DNA of 64,000 nucleotides from Nitrososphaeraceae archaeon (GTDB lineage Archaea; Thermoproteota; Nitrososphaeria; Nitrososphaerales; Nitrososphaeraceae): the NCBI GenBank assembly GCA_016782225.1, contig JADDOW010000112.1:52058-116057 (forward strand). Reading direction: 5' to 3'. The translations under genes were made by a program, and so were the position numbers. This document shows positions 1-10,988 of this stretch, in pieces; position 1 is the stretch's first letter, and the number at the start of each line of letters is the position of its first letter. The notes under the pieces were generated by a model, which worked only from the letters and a program-made list of their open reading frames with translations, had not been told where the DNA came from and did not search any database.

Positions 1-600
1 CTTCTTATATATTGGGCAATCCAATACCATGGTTTCGGCTTCCCCACCTTCAAAAGTTATATTAAACTTAAATTTTTTACTGTATTTTTTTAGCATTTCA
101 TAATTTTTTCTATCTATTGTTCTTCCTAACCATTTTTCATCTAATCCTTGTGCTGCTACTCTGGTAATTATAATTTCAAAATCAGAATCAATTAGATCAT
201 TATAATATTGAAAAGGTTCAATACCCCAAATGGGCGAATATAATTTTAAATTAAGATTATTACTAATTTCTTCAAATACATTAAGTTGAAACCTACTTGA
301 AATAGTTCCATGAATCAAACCTTTTATAGAATACTGGTCTATTGCTTGTTTTACTGACAAACGTAATTCGCCTATCTCGTGTTCTTTTTTTATGTCGTAG
401 CAATATTTTTCAATAATTGGGATTTCAACAGCTTCTGATATTTTTTTAAATAGGGTGTTATTAGGAAAATGGTATAACATGCTTTCATCATTAAAAGGGT
501 GGAGGGATATCAGACATGGTACTTCATGACCGTTCATTAACGATTTGTACAAAGAGAATGTACTATCTTTTCCCCCAGAAAACAAACATGCTAGTCTCAT
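1..600 (-). CDS. dph6: Diphthine-ammonia ligase / PP-loop ATPase family (partial, C-terminus runs off window start)
   Basis: Reverse-strand reading from 600: MRLACLFSGGKDSTFSLYKSLMNGHEVPCLISLHPFNDES...; SGGKDS PP-loop, ...EGGEAETMVLDCPIYKK; not in the ORF track because it is truncated. Confidence 0.85.
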   Translation of the reverse strand, partial: MRLACLFSGGKDSTFSLYKSLMNGHEVPCLISLHPFNDESMLYHFPNNTLFKKISEAVEIPIIEKYCYDIKKEHEIGELRLSVKQAIDQYSIKGLIHGTISSRFQLNVFEEISNNLNLKLYSPIWGIEPFQYYNDLIDSDFEIIITRVAAQGLDEKWLGRTIDRKNYEMLKKYSKKFKFNITFEGGEAETMVLDCPIYKK

Positions 601-666
601 AACTTACCCTATAGTTTTTTTTATATAATCTAATAGTTTTTATAATGCAACATAAATTTTAGACTT

Positions 667-876
667 ATGCTAAGCATTGGTGCTGAAATGATAGCCGGTA
701 TTGCAATAATGGGATTAGGGGTCCTTTTTTTGATTGGGGGATTACTGAACCCTGTTTGGGCATTAATCATACCTGTTGATTTCGTTATAATAGCTATTGG
801 GGTTGCAACTTTGGGACTTGGTATTTGGAGTTCAATGTATGAAAAAAAACACCCCATACACTCAAAACATCATTGA
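667..876 (+). CDS. Small two-TM membrane protein, unknown function
   Basis: 69 aa with two hydrophobic segments; between divergent neighbours. Confidence 0.5.
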   Translation: MLSIGAEMIAGIAIMGLGVLFLIGGLLNPVWALIIPVDFVIIAIGVATLGLGIWSSMYEKKHPIHSKHH

Positions 877-884
877 ATATTTTT

Positions 885-2666
885 TTATTCATTAGTGTAT
901 AGAATCGAATTGTTTTTTAATTCTTTTTGCGAACAAAGGTTAATTATTGTACTTTCTAATTTATCATAGTCTGGTACCTCGCCATCAATATTACCTTGCA
1001 GAATTAGGGTTAAATTAATTTTTGATTTCAGAACATCATGTAATTCCTGATTTGCAGTTGTTACGTATGGCCTTAAAGCGCCCCTGAATATCTCAGATCT
1101 AGCACGAATTTTCCCTTCGGTTTTTTGTCCAACTGGTGAATCCGGACCTATTAGAATTATGTTACCTAAAGACCCATTAAATTTATTTGGATCCTCAAAT
1201 GCTTCGTGTGTAGCCATGGATAGGACTGATTCACGTATAATGAGATGGGGGATATTGATAAAATTATTTACAAGCTTATCCCACTCATACCTTGAAATAG
1301 TCGTTATATCTCTATTATAGTCATAATTGCCTGTAAAGTGAATGGTTGAATTAATTTTTCCAAACCGAGTTTCAATTGTATTGAATATCCTTTTCAATGC
1401 ATCTTCATTTTCAAAATCTATGCTGTGATGATGGAGTTCTTTAAAGAATTCGTTAGTATTTTCAAAGTTATCATTTTTGTTGGTTAGTATTATGGTCTGT
1501 TTTACTTTTGTCGTGTTAATTCTGTTGGCAATTTTTTTTATTGTGGATAATGTGCTTTCATCGTCTGCTGTTGAGGTGATTAGTATTGTTTCTCCGTCCA
1601 AAGATAAATTGTGGTCTACATCAATGTTCCTATTCACTATGGGTTTTACGGGATAGAATACTCGATCATTGGGGATGATCTTGCCATTTATTAATTTACT
1701 TATGGATTCTGAAGATAAGTGAAATACCATTTCGGCAACATCTTCTTGAGATAAAAATTCATTATCTACAATCATTTTTTTTGTGTTATGTTGAACCTTC
1801 TCTGCAATTTCCTGTACTTTTTCTAAAAGATTTAGTATTGATTCTTTATATTCTTCTAACCTTTGATTTGACTCATTTCCTTCTTTAATGATGTTCTCTG
1901 CTACTTTCGCTACTTCATTTTCAATAATATCTTGATTCTCGCCTAAAAATGGGAGCAGAGAATTAGTAGCATACTCTATCTGTTTACTGGTTAATCTTTT
2001 AAATCCGCCAATTCTTAAGAACTCTGCAGCAGCTTTTGGATATACTGTCTTGTATATTCTGTCAGAATGTACCGGGCCTGGATTTGTCCCTATGGATTTT
2101 ATTCCCTTTGAGTTTAGCTCCCATGCTAGTGCTTCTGTTAATCTGTTCTTTGCCCCTTGAGCGGCTGTATAAGGTGTCCGAAACCGGTATGGTCTTTGTT
2201 CAAATTTGTTTTCTTCTGTGAAAAAGGTGGTTATTGTAATTATTTTACCATTTGTTTTTAGTGTTTCTAGGCTTTTTATACTCGTCCAAAAGGTGCCTGT
2301 GAGGTGGATTGATACACACTCTTTAAAATCCAAATAACTTGAATTGGTAAAGATTTTAACAGGCCCAGAAACTCCTGCATTATTTACAATGATATCGATT
2401 TTTCCGAATTCTGATTTTATATTATCAAAAAGAATATTGACTCCATTCTCATCTGCCACATCTATACCAGAATAATATTTAACTTTGGATTCAAATCCTT
2501 CTTTCTTTATGATTTCGTTTAAAATTTTGGAAGCTTCTAATAGCGGTTCTTTTCTTCTGCCTAATATTATTATATTGTATCCTAGCTTTGCAAATTTTCT
2601 TGCTATTGCCTGACCTATTCCAGTTCCACTACCCGTAACAAGCACTGTTTTGTTATCCTGATTCAT
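885..2666 (-). CDS. Tandem short-chain dehydrogenase/reductase (two Rossmann SDR domains), malonyl-CoA reductase N-half-like
   Basis: TGSGTGIGQ and NNAG motifs in domain 1, PGPVHSDRI; second SDR-like domain from ~aa 355 (ETILITSTADDES...). Confidence 0.8.
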   Translation of the reverse strand: MNQDNKTVLVTGSGTGIGQAIARKFAKLGYNIIILGRRKEPLLEASKILNEIIKKEGFESKVKYYSGIDVADENGVNILFDNIKSEFGKIDIIVNNAGVSGPVKIFTNSSYLDFKECVSIHLTGTFWTSIKSLETLKTNGKIITITTFFTEENKFEQRPYRFRTPYTAAQGAKNRLTEALAWELNSKGIKSIGTNPGPVHSDRIYKTVYPKAAAEFLRIGGFKRLTSKQIEYATNSLLPFLGENQDIIENEVAKVAENIIKEGNESNQRLEEYKESILNLLEKVQEIAEKVQHNTKKMIVDNEFLSQEDVAEMVFHLSSESISKLINGKIIPNDRVFYPVKPIVNRNIDVDHNLSLDGETILITSTADDESTLSTIKKIANRINTTKVKQTIILTNKNDNFENTNEFFKELHHHSIDFENEDALKRIFNTIETRFGKINSTIHFTGNYDYNRDITTISRYEWDKLVNNFINIPHLIIRESVLSMATHEAFEDPNKFNGSLGNIILIGPDSPVGQKTEGKIRARSEIFRGALRPYVTTANQELHDVLKSKINLTLILQGNIDGEVPDYDKLESTIINLCSQKELKNNSILYTNE

Positions 2667-2859
2667 TTTAATAAATATGAAGAAATAATTCTCTTATATT
2701 AATTGTATTTTAAAAAAATATCTAATTATTCTCAAATAAAAAACATATATCATCACTTATAAAAAAAAACTTATAAAAACAAGATTATTTCAGAGATACC
2801 ATAGATATGCATAATTACGGATTTGTTAATACTATTTCTGAGGTGGAGGTATTATTAGG

Positions 2860-3939
2860 ATGAGAATTAAATTTGGTTTGACATTTGGTTTAAATGTTGC
2901 AAGGCTTGGCTTGGATGAGACACAGGTTATTACTGCCGCACAGGTTGCTGATAGAACCAATTTTGACTCTATATGGGCAATGGATCATACAAATGTGCCT
3001 CAATGGAAAAATGCAGTAGTAAATGATGCGTGGCTAATGTTGGGTGCTATTGGCGCAGTTACAAATAAAGTGGAATTAGGAACTTGTGTAACCGATGCAA
3101 TAAGAAGACATCCTTCTACCATTGCATTATCTACAGTTACTCTTGATAGAATAACAAAAGGTAGGGGAATATTAGGTATCGGGGCTGGGGAAGCTCAAAA
3201 TGTCATAGATTTTGGTATTGAGTTTAGTAAACCAGTTACAAAATTCAAAGAACAATTGGAGGTCATTGAAAAATTATTTGAGTCGAACCCAAATAATAAA
3301 GTAAATTACACTGGAAAATATTATAATTTAATTGAGGCTTGTTTGCAAGCAAAACCAATTCGAAAGCCAAGGCCTCCTGTATATATTGCTGCTGGTGCTC
3401 CAAAAACATTAGAGCTCTGTGCAATATATGGCGACGGGTGGATTCCCATAGGTTACACTCCAGAGTTATTTGAACACCATGCAAATGTTATTAAAGACCA
3501 TGCCAAAAGATTGGGAAGGGATATTTCTAATTTTGAATTCGCAAATGATGTGGATGTCTATTTAACCGAAGATGGTGAAGGAGCTTGGGAAAAAATGAAG
3601 AATGCTGTGAAAGTTAGTTTGTATAAACCCGAACTTTTAAGAGTCCATAACATTCAACAAGATTCAGAATTTGATTTTCGAAAATATTTCACAGAATATG
3701 CTATGAATAAACCCGAATTAATGGAACAAATGAAAAAAGCATCTATTAATATTCCGGATGATGTTGCTAGATCTGCAATTGGGGTGGGAAGTCCTGATGA
3801 TGTTATAGAAATGCTAGAGAGGTTCATAAAGTCGGGAACTAACCACTTTATAATTAGATTTTGGGGAGAGGGTTTGTATAAGAATATAGAGACATTTGGA
3901 AACAAAGTAGTGCCGTATTTTAGAGATTTAGAGAAGTAA
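2860..3939 (+). CDS. LLM-class flavin/F420-dependent oxidoreductase (methylene-H4MPT reductase-like)
   Basis: KFGLTFGLNV..., FDSIWAMDH, GRGILGIGAGEAQN, PVYIAAGAPKTLELCAIYGDGW luciferase-like fold motifs. Confidence 0.85.
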   Translation: MRIKFGLTFGLNVARLGLDETQVITAAQVADRTNFDSIWAMDHTNVPQWKNAVVNDAWLMLGAIGAVTNKVELGTCVTDAIRRHPSTIALSTVTLDRITKGRGILGIGAGEAQNVIDFGIEFSKPVTKFKEQLEVIEKLFESNPNNKVNYTGKYYNLIEACLQAKPIRKPRPPVYIAAGAPKTLELCAIYGDGWIPIGYTPELFEHHANVIKDHAKRLGRDISNFEFANDVDVYLTEDGEGAWEKMKNAVKVSLYKPELLRVHNIQQDSEFDFRKYFTEYAMNKPELMEQMKKASINIPDDVARSAIGVGSPDDVIEMLERFIKSGTNHFIIRFWGEGLYKNIETFGNKVVPYFRDLEK

Positions 3940-3945
3940 AGGTCT

Positions 3946-4998
3946 TTAAAAAAAACTGTCCAACGTTTTATTTTTATATGTTTTTAATTCTTTTGTTTTT
4001 CTTCCTTTTAATTTATTCACAGGTTCCGCATTATATCCTAAATGATTGAGATGTTTCGCAAACTCAACTTGAAATCCATGCACAGTAAAAATCTTTTCGG
4101 GCCTGCTTTTCTTTATAACTTCCAATAGTTCGTCAAAATCACAATGGTCGCTAAATGGAAAGACATAATCCAAATTCATGATGTGACAATAATTTTTGTT
4201 GACTGCCCAACCACTAAATCCTATGGTAACTGCACCATACTTTTCTTTTAAATAGTTGATAGAGGTGTGCTTGCCGCTAATTAATGGATAAATTAATACC
4301 CATGGTTTTTTGTCCAACATGTTTTTTTCTTTTGCACGTGATAAAGATATTGATTCTTCTAATACTATGCCAAAATTTTTATATATATTATTGAATTGAT
4401 AGATATTATCGTGTACTATAAGTGGCTTCCATGCACCAAACAATGCGGTGAGAATTTGAGCTTTACCTAACGAATATCCCATCAATATCACCGGAATTCC
4501 TCTTGAGTACATTTCAGAAATCAATGAATTTACTTGGTATATTATTTTATCAAGGGGGGGAAATTTGTATTCTGGTTTACCAAAAGTTGACTCAATAATT
4601 AATGTTTCTACCTTTGGTATTTCGGGCTTATTTAGAAAAGCCCTCTTTCTGGTAGAAAGGTCTCCGGTATAAAAAACTTTTTTGTTGAATAGCAATCCTT
4701 TTGATCCTAGAATATGGCCATTGTCTATCAATTGAATGTCTTCATATGGTTCTAAATTATTGCTTATATTGTATCCTCTGATATTTGCAATTACCGATGT
4801 TTCATTAGAACTAATAATCTTGTTATTTAAATTGAATTTTTTTAGATGTGCTTTATTTAAGAGATGATCTGTATGGGCATGAGAAATAAAGACATAATCT
4901 TCATCTACTATGTGAATAGGGTCTAAGTATATTTTAGTTTTATTGTTTTCTAATAGTATTTCGTTGTTCTTATCTAGAATTACCTTATATTCTATCAC
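3946..4998 (-). CDS. MBL-fold exonuclease-like protein (RNA/DNA-processing beta-lactamase fold)
   Basis: FISHAHTDHL motif, GHILGSKG, YTGDLSTR, FPFSDHCDFDEL, VHGF motif. Confidence 0.85.
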   Translation of the reverse strand: MIEYKVILDKNNEILLENNKTKIYLDPIHIVDEDYVFISHAHTDHLLNKAHLKKFNLNNKIISSNETSVIANIRGYNISNNLEPYEDIQLIDNGHILGSKGLLFNKKVFYTGDLSTRKRAFLNKPEIPKVETLIIESTFGKPEYKFPPLDKIIYQVNSLISEMYSRGIPVILMGYSLGKAQILTALFGAWKPLIVHDNIYQFNNIYKNFGIVLEESISLSRAKEKNMLDKKPWVLIYPLISGKHTSINYLKEKYGAVTIGFSGWAVNKNYCHIMNLDYVFPFSDHCDFDELLEVIKKSRPEKIFTVHGFQVEFAKHLNHLGYNAEPVNKLKGRKTKELKTYKNKTLDSFF

Positions 4999-5030
4999 TA
5001 TTTAATTTATTTTTCGTTATAATATTAATT

Positions 5031-6401
5031 TTGTATCTGCTATGTACTTTTTCTTTAATATGGAAAGTTATTGTTTCATTAAAATTAAATTTGGCAATTC
5101 TAATAAAAGATAGATTGGACAATAAAATTATTTATGTTTTATTAGATGGAATAGGTGATCTTCCTCATCCGGACCTAAACGAATTGACTCCATTGGAATC
5201 TGCTATTACCCCTAATTTGGATAGAATAGCAAGAAATGGAATTTCAGGGCAAGTAATGAGTGTTGGTGAAGGAATTGCTCCTCAATCAGATATTGCAGTT
5301 TTTAATATGTTGGGATACAATTTTAAAGATAAAGACTATGTTGGAAGAGGCGTTGTAGAATGTCTAGGTTGTAACATAGATTTTAAAAACGGAGATTTAG
5401 CTTTAAGAGGAAACTTTGCCACTATTGATACTAATAAAAAAATAATTGATAGGAGAGCGGGAAGAATCATTTCCAGGGCGGATTCCTTAGAAATTTGTAA
5501 TTTGATCAATAAAAACATCCGGATTTTTGATGACCTTCAGATCACTATGGAGCCTACAATTGGTCATAGGGTTATATTACGTTTTAGAAAAAAAGACAAA
5601 GTTTTGGGTGAAAATATAACTAACACTGATCCTGCATATGATAAAATCGATGGTATTGGAATAGCTAAATCTAGCCCAACTAATGAACTTTATGTTGCTG
5701 ATTCTAAATACGGTGATGAAGATTCTAAATCTTCTGCTAATATTGTAAATTCTTTTTCAGATCAAACAATTCAGTTGTTGAATGACTGTGCGGTTAATAC
5801 TAGAAGAGTAAATCAAGGTTTGATGCCAATTAATTGTATTCTATTGAGAGATGCGGGTAATCGATACCCCCAAGTCCAACCAATAAATGAAAAATACAAC
5901 CTTGATTTTGCATCATTAGTTGATATGCCCGTCGAAATAGGCATTTCAAAAATTCTTGGTATTAAATCGTATAAAGCTGGTGAACCTGATGAATACGAAC
6001 TAAAATCTAAAACGCTTTTAGATAATATAAAAAATCATGACTTTTTCTATGTTCATATTAAAGGGCCTGATGAATTTGGTCATGACGGTGATGCAAAAGG
6101 AAAAAAGAAAAATATAGAAGAAATAGACAAATATTTCTTTAAACCATTAGAAAAAGGAATTGATGATTTTAAAGATATGGATGTAAATTTTATTATTTCA
6201 GGGGATCATTCCACTCCTTGCAGTAAAAAATCTCATACTGACGATCCAATCCCTCTTCTTGTATCCGGTAAAAACATTAAAAATGATGGTACATCAAGAT
6301 TTACTGAAACATATTCAAAAAAAGGAAAAATAGGCAAAATACTTGGTTATAAAGTGATAGAGCGGTCTTTGCAATATCTTTACCCTGTTATTGACAAATA
6401 G
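5031..6401 (+). CDS. apgM: 2,3-bisphosphoglycerate-independent phosphoglycerate mutase, archaeal type (true start probably downstream of 5031)
   Basis: YVLLDGIGDLPHPDLNELTPLESAITPNLDRIARNG, SDIAVFNMLGY, GRGVVE, HIKGPDEFGHDGD, SGDHSTPC. Confidence 0.9.
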   Translation: MYLLCTFSLIWKVIVSLKLNLAILIKDRLDNKIIYVLLDGIGDLPHPDLNELTPLESAITPNLDRIARNGISGQVMSVGEGIAPQSDIAVFNMLGYNFKDKDYVGRGVVECLGCNIDFKNGDLALRGNFATIDTNKKIIDRRAGRIISRADSLEICNLINKNIRIFDDLQITMEPTIGHRVILRFRKKDKVLGENITNTDPAYDKIDGIGIAKSSPTNELYVADSKYGDEDSKSSANIVNSFSDQTIQLLNDCAVNTRRVNQGLMPINCILLRDAGNRYPQVQPINEKYNLDFASLVDMPVEIGISKILGIKSYKAGEPDEYELKSKTLLDNIKNHDFFYVHIKGPDEFGHDGDAKGKKKNIEEIDKYFFKPLEKGIDDFKDMDVNFIISGDHSTPCSKKSHTDDPIPLLVSGKNIKNDGTSRFTETYSKKGKIGKILGYKVIERSLQYLYPVIDK

Positions 6402-6407
6402 CTAAAA

Positions 6408-7688
6408 CTAGTGGCTTAGTTTAAACCTTAGTAATGCACCTATCTTTCCTAAACTTTGTATTGCCGCTCCCTCTTCTGTTTTGGATGAGATTATCTCAAG
6501 TCTGGTCCCACTTAATGCAGATAATTCTTCTAAATAATCAATGATATCTTTTTCTTTTACCTGATAATCCATACTAGAACAAACCGAACATGGATTTGAA
6601 TTTAAATTCTGTTTAGTTTCAACCAAATGCTCATGGTCTACTATTTTATCAAATGTATTATTACATTTATTACAAATAAATTCTAACCTAATTAGATTTA
6701 TATCGTCAGTTACAATTATTAGATCAGTAATACCTGATTTTAATTTTTCAACAACATCATTAATACCGTATATTCCTAATCCTTTCCCTGAGTAAACTTC
6801 GCTCATGAATTTTTTAACTAATTTCTTTTCTTCCATAGATCTAAATTCTGACATTATACCCTGTTCATTTACTTTGTCAATTATTTCTCTTATGCCCTCA
6901 TCGCCTGTATATGATGTATCGAGTATGGAGATGATATTATTCTGTAACCTATAATCCAAATATTCCTCTCGAATAAATGTATCTTTTGTTGGACCTGGGC
7001 CTCCAATTACTAGTCCTTTGACTGGGTATTCCTCTATATATATTTTTTGAGCATAATCGGCTACACGGTGATAATATTCATTAAGCTCATTGTCTCTTAA
7101 TCTTTCAAATCTTCTTGCAGATTGACCTCCTTGTCTGTGCTTGCCTGCTACACCCGAAGTTAGTGTTTCTATAGTTTGCCACCTTTCTCCTGTTAATATT
7201 CCCAAGCCTGTTTCTTGGGTGTCTATGGAAATTATCCCAATGACTTTATCGTCTTTTAGCATCTCTTTGATATGATCTATCCAAAAATGATCATCACATC
7301 TGTACAAACTTATTTGTACTGGTTTTGGAGGGATGATGGTGTAGATTTCAATTTTTTCTGTTCCGATGCCTTTACCCGTCGATATTGCTCCGCAGAATAT
7401 GACTAATCCATTTTCAGGAGTCTCTTTATAAAGTTTTAATTGTTCCATGGTCTTACTCAGGGCATCTTGAACATGGGTCTTGGTAAGGTCTGATTTAATG
7501 TTGGATGCTGTTCCTGATTCATTTCTTAATTGTGCAATTACATCATAAATGGGCCTTCTTGGAGGAATATAGACAGTTACTAATTCTGTCCCATGTCCTG
7601 ATATTTTTGATAAGTCATTTAACATTTTTGTTATTTTATATTTTTTAACGGAATCCCATTTTTCCTCAGCTTTTGATGATTGGGGCAT
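6408..7688 (-). CDS. prf1: Archaeal peptide chain release factor aRF1
   Basis: NIKS motif (GTASNIKSDLT), GGQ motif (GKHRQGGQSARRFERLR), C-terminal CxxC pairs. Confidence 0.97.
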   Translation of the reverse strand: MPQSSKAEEKWDSVKKYKITKMLNDLSKISGHGTELVTVYIPPRRPIYDVIAQLRNESGTASNIKSDLTKTHVQDALSKTMEQLKLYKETPENGLVIFCGAISTGKGIGTEKIEIYTIIPPKPVQISLYRCDDHFWIDHIKEMLKDDKVIGIISIDTQETGLGILTGERWQTIETLTSGVAGKHRQGGQSARRFERLRDNELNEYYHRVADYAQKIYIEEYPVKGLVIGGPGPTKDTFIREEYLDYRLQNNIISILDTSYTGDEGIREIIDKVNEQGIMSEFRSMEEKKLVKKFMSEVYSGKGLGIYGINDVVEKLKSGITDLIIVTDDINLIRLEFICNKCNNTFDKIVDHEHLVETKQNLNSNPCSVCSSMDYQVKEKDIIDYLEELSALSGTRLEIISSKTEEGAAIQSLGKIGALLRFKLSH

Positions 7689-7910
7689 AAATATTGTTAT
7701 TTTTTGCTTAATTTAATTATTGATTAATTATCAAAATGTTACTGTAATAATGCAAAAAAATAAAATTTTTAATTAATCCTCATAAATCCATAAAACTTCA
7801 ATTACTTTTGATTTTTTTAACATTTTTGTTATCTAAATAAGCATATATCATTAATAATAAATACATAATATTTATTTAAAAGATTTTAGTGTAGGTTTTA
7901 GATAGAAAAA

Positions 7911-8978
7911 TTGTCAGAAATGAGGAAAGACTATTACGTTCAGGATAAATTTGTTTTGATCCCTTATAATGCAAATACAAATGAAAACTTTCAAAATATC
8001 ATTAATCAAAGTATTTTCCCATATGAATTTAAAGATGAAAATAAATGCCCCTATTGTCCTGGCAACAAACAATTTTCTGATCAATTGGTTTTATCATTTG
8101 TTGTCAAAGATGGAATGCTTCAACGGTTATATGATTCTCAAGGAGACGAAAATGATGATTGGGCTATAAGAGTATTTGAATGTAAAAATCCAATAGTTAC
8201 AACAACTCCAAACCATGAATATTCTGACAAACCTTTCTATAGGGAACCAGCTTATGGGTATGACTTAATTATAATACCCACTCCTAAACATAATGAATCT
8301 TTAACTGATTTATCTATAGACCAGTGGACGAATTTATTGTTGGTTTTACAAGATAGAGTACGATGGCTGTACAGTCAAAAGGGGGTTACATACGTAGCTA
8401 TTCATGCGAGTCGAGGGAAAAAAGGTGGCAGTACAATAAATCATCCTAATTTTCGTATCACAACATTTTCCTCTATTCCGCCAATTATTGAAAAAGAAGC
8501 TAAAACTTTTCATCAATCGATGAATGAAAATGGTATCTGTCCTGCCTGCAATATGATTGAATCAGAGATTAATGGCCCAAGACAGCTTTTTACCACTGAT
8601 AGCTTTATTACACTAGTACCTTGGGCTCCTACTTACAATTATGAATATTGGATATGTCCAAAGAGGCACTCTACATTTTTTTCAAAGACAAATCAAAAAG
8701 ATATTACAGACTTGGCTTTGGTTATTTGCTCATCAATGCGAGGAATGGATGCTGTTTTAGGAAAAACTGATTTTAGTATCGCATTTCATATATCTCCTGA
8801 AAAGAAGAATAGTAGGCAGCTCCATTGGCATATTGAGATTTATCCACTTTTAGCTTCATGGTCTGGGCTTGAAAGGGGATTTGGAATTTATGTTAATTTG
8901 TCAAATCCTGAATATTCAGCTGGGGTTTTGGGTGCTGCAGCTAGAAAAGAATTAGCTCGCCTAATTGGAATAATTTAA
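7911..8978 (+). CDS. galT: Galactose-1-phosphate uridylyltransferase family (HIT superfamily)
   Basis: CPYCPGN, ECKNPIV, two HIT-like halves, HWHIEIYP motif; TTG start. Confidence 0.85.
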   Translation: MSEMRKDYYVQDKFVLIPYNANTNENFQNIINQSIFPYEFKDENKCPYCPGNKQFSDQLVLSFVVKDGMLQRLYDSQGDENDDWAIRVFECKNPIVTTTPNHEYSDKPFYREPAYGYDLIIIPTPKHNESLTDLSIDQWTNLLLVLQDRVRWLYSQKGVTYVAIHASRGKKGGSTINHPNFRITTFSSIPPIIEKEAKTFHQSMNENGICPACNMIESEINGPRQLFTTDSFITLVPWAPTYNYEYWICPKRHSTFFSKTNQKDITDLALVICSSMRGMDAVLGKTDFSIAFHISPEKKNSRQLHWHIEIYPLLASWSGLERGFGIYVNLSNPEYSAGVLGAAARKELARLIGII

Positions 8979-9017
8979 TAAAATTAAAATAATCATTCTT
9001 TTTACTAAAAATAAAAG

Positions 9018-9461
9018 ATGTTAAAAACTGACGAATGGCTATCTTTATCCGTTGTAGGTTTGGTAGTTTTATTTATTTTTTTATCAATTTCTTTCTATAC
9101 CTTTCTGATTGGACCTAATTCCGAGGGTCCTCAAACAATTATAGAGCCTTCGAGTTCATTTATTCAAATAATTTTTCTTTCTGTAGGTCCTGCTGTGGCT
9201 TTATCTTTTTTTACAAATGCTGTATCGGGAGAACGTTCAAAATTATCATCACTTCTAGTCATTTCTTCTGGAATTATTCTTATTGTGGGTATGATTTATG
9301 TTTCATTTCTAATACCTCAGGTAAAACATATTGAACTGCCTATATGGGTTGCTAATACACCTTTAATTTTTGTGGTATTTGGAGTATTATTATTTTTTCT
9401 TGGTGTGATTAAGTATAGAAAAAGCAAACAAACACGAAACACTACACTTGATTCTAATTGA
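9018..9461 (+). CDS. Multi-pass membrane protein, unknown function
   Basis: 147 aa with about four hydrophobic segments. Confidence 0.6.
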   Translation: MLKTDEWLSLSVVGLVVLFIFLSISFYTFLIGPNSEGPQTIIEPSSSFIQIIFLSVGPAVALSFFTNAVSGERSKLSSLLVISSGIILIVGMIYVSFLIPQVKHIELPIWVANTPLIFVVFGVLLFFLGVIKYRKSKQTRNTTLDSN

Positions 9462-9488
9462 TCATGAATTAAAGGGAAGTCATCTCTA

Positions 9489-10982
9489 TTGGAAAAAGAA
9501 ATTAATTATCAAAAATTGAGAAAAGATGGTGGTAATAAATTAGAGTTTAAGAAAGAAAATCTATTTTTACCAATTACAATTAACAAAAATAATCTTACGA
9601 ATGTATTTTCACAAAATAAGGATTCTAAAAAAATTTTAGCAATAGTTATTGGGACAAAACCAGACTTCTATAAGCAGGCTCCGCTGTTATTGGAAGCCAG
9701 AAGACAAAATCTGCCTGTTTTTGTGATCTCAACAGGCCAACACTATGATGATTTATTAAGCTATGGTATCAAAGAATTCGGCTTAAGTGACTCAATTGTT
9801 TGTGATCTAAATATAAGAGGGGATTTAATGGAGAAATCAAGTGATTTAATTTTTAAATTTGGGAATTTTGGACGACATCTTAAGAATAAATACCCTAATC
9901 AGCATATTCTGCCAATAGTTCACGGTGACACATTAGTAGCTGGGATGGCAACATTATCTTGGGTTTTTGGTTTGGGTCAAAAGGTAGGGCAAAACGAGGC
10001 CGGTTTACGCTCTATGAGTCCAAGAATATTAAAGACTATTAAAATTAATCAAATACCAAACAAGATATTTTTAGAAAAGTTCTTTTTAGATCAACTAACT
10101 AATGATTGTTGGTTCTTGACTCGAGATGAACCATTTCCCGAACAAATCGATACATGGGTTTGCTCATCCGGTACAAAATTTTTTTTTGTTCCATCTAACC
10201 TTAACAGAGATCATTTAATAAGGGAGGGATATCCTGAAAACGATATTTATACGGTAGGTAATTCAGTAGTGGATGCAATAGATTTAAAGCGAAATAATAA
10301 GCCAAAAGAAAGCATATTTGATATTTATCCCATATTGGAATCAGGTAATTGGATTCGAATGGATATACATAGAAGGGAAAATTTGACATTCCATAGGTTT
10401 AATGCAATTATCGGGGGTTTGATTGACTTGATAACGAAAACTGAGTTTAAAGTTATTCTGATATTGCTAAATGCAACCATTTCTGCTTTAAACAAATACA
10501 ATCTATATTCAAAACTAAAAAACTTGGAAGAAAAATATCGTGAAAAATTCATTATTACGAATTTATGGAAAGAATATGGTAATGTTGTAGAGTTTTTGGA
10601 TAGTGGCAAATGTTGGGCAGAAGTTACTGATTCTGGATCGATGCAAGAAGAGTTATTATACTTTCCTAAAGTTTGCTCTTTTACAATTCGATTAAATACT
10701 GACAGACCTGAAACTATATTTGATGCAAGGGGAAATTTGTTGATCCCCCCAATTAGCAGGCATTGGTTTAAAGATATTATATCAATGATTTATGAAAAAA
10801 GAGAAGATTATGGATTTAATTTCAATAATAAAAAAAAGATATATGGAAAGCCTGGTGAAGTGTCAAAGAAAATAGTGGAAATACTTAAAAAGGAATTCGA
10901 AAATGATGAAAATAATTTTTTCCCTTGGTTGCATCAGCGATTTAATTATTGGAATGAGGAAGATAAATTCGAATATTTATAG
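9489..10982 (+). CDS. UDP-N-acetylglucosamine 2-epimerase-like (WecB family)
   Basis: IVIGTKPDFYKQAPLLLEARRQNLPVFVISTGQHYDDLL, VHGDTLVAGM, DSGSMQEE. Confidence 0.8.
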   Translation: MEKEINYQKLRKDGGNKLEFKKENLFLPITINKNNLTNVFSQNKDSKKILAIVIGTKPDFYKQAPLLLEARRQNLPVFVISTGQHYDDLLSYGIKEFGLSDSIVCDLNIRGDLMEKSSDLIFKFGNFGRHLKNKYPNQHILPIVHGDTLVAGMATLSWVFGLGQKVGQNEAGLRSMSPRILKTIKINQIPNKIFLEKFFLDQLTNDCWFLTRDEPFPEQIDTWVCSSGTKFFFVPSNLNRDHLIREGYPENDIYTVGNSVVDAIDLKRNNKPKESIFDIYPILESGNWIRMDIHRRENLTFHRFNAIIGGLIDLITKTEFKVILILLNATISALNKYNLYSKLKNLEEKYREKFIITNLWKEYGNVVEFLDSGKCWAEVTDSGSMQEELLYFPKVCSFTIRLNTDRPETIFDARGNLLIPPISRHWFKDIISMIYEKREDYGFNFNNKKKIYGKPGEVSKKIVEILKKEFENDENNFFPWLHQRFNYWNEEDKFEYL

Positions 10983-10988
10983 AATAAT

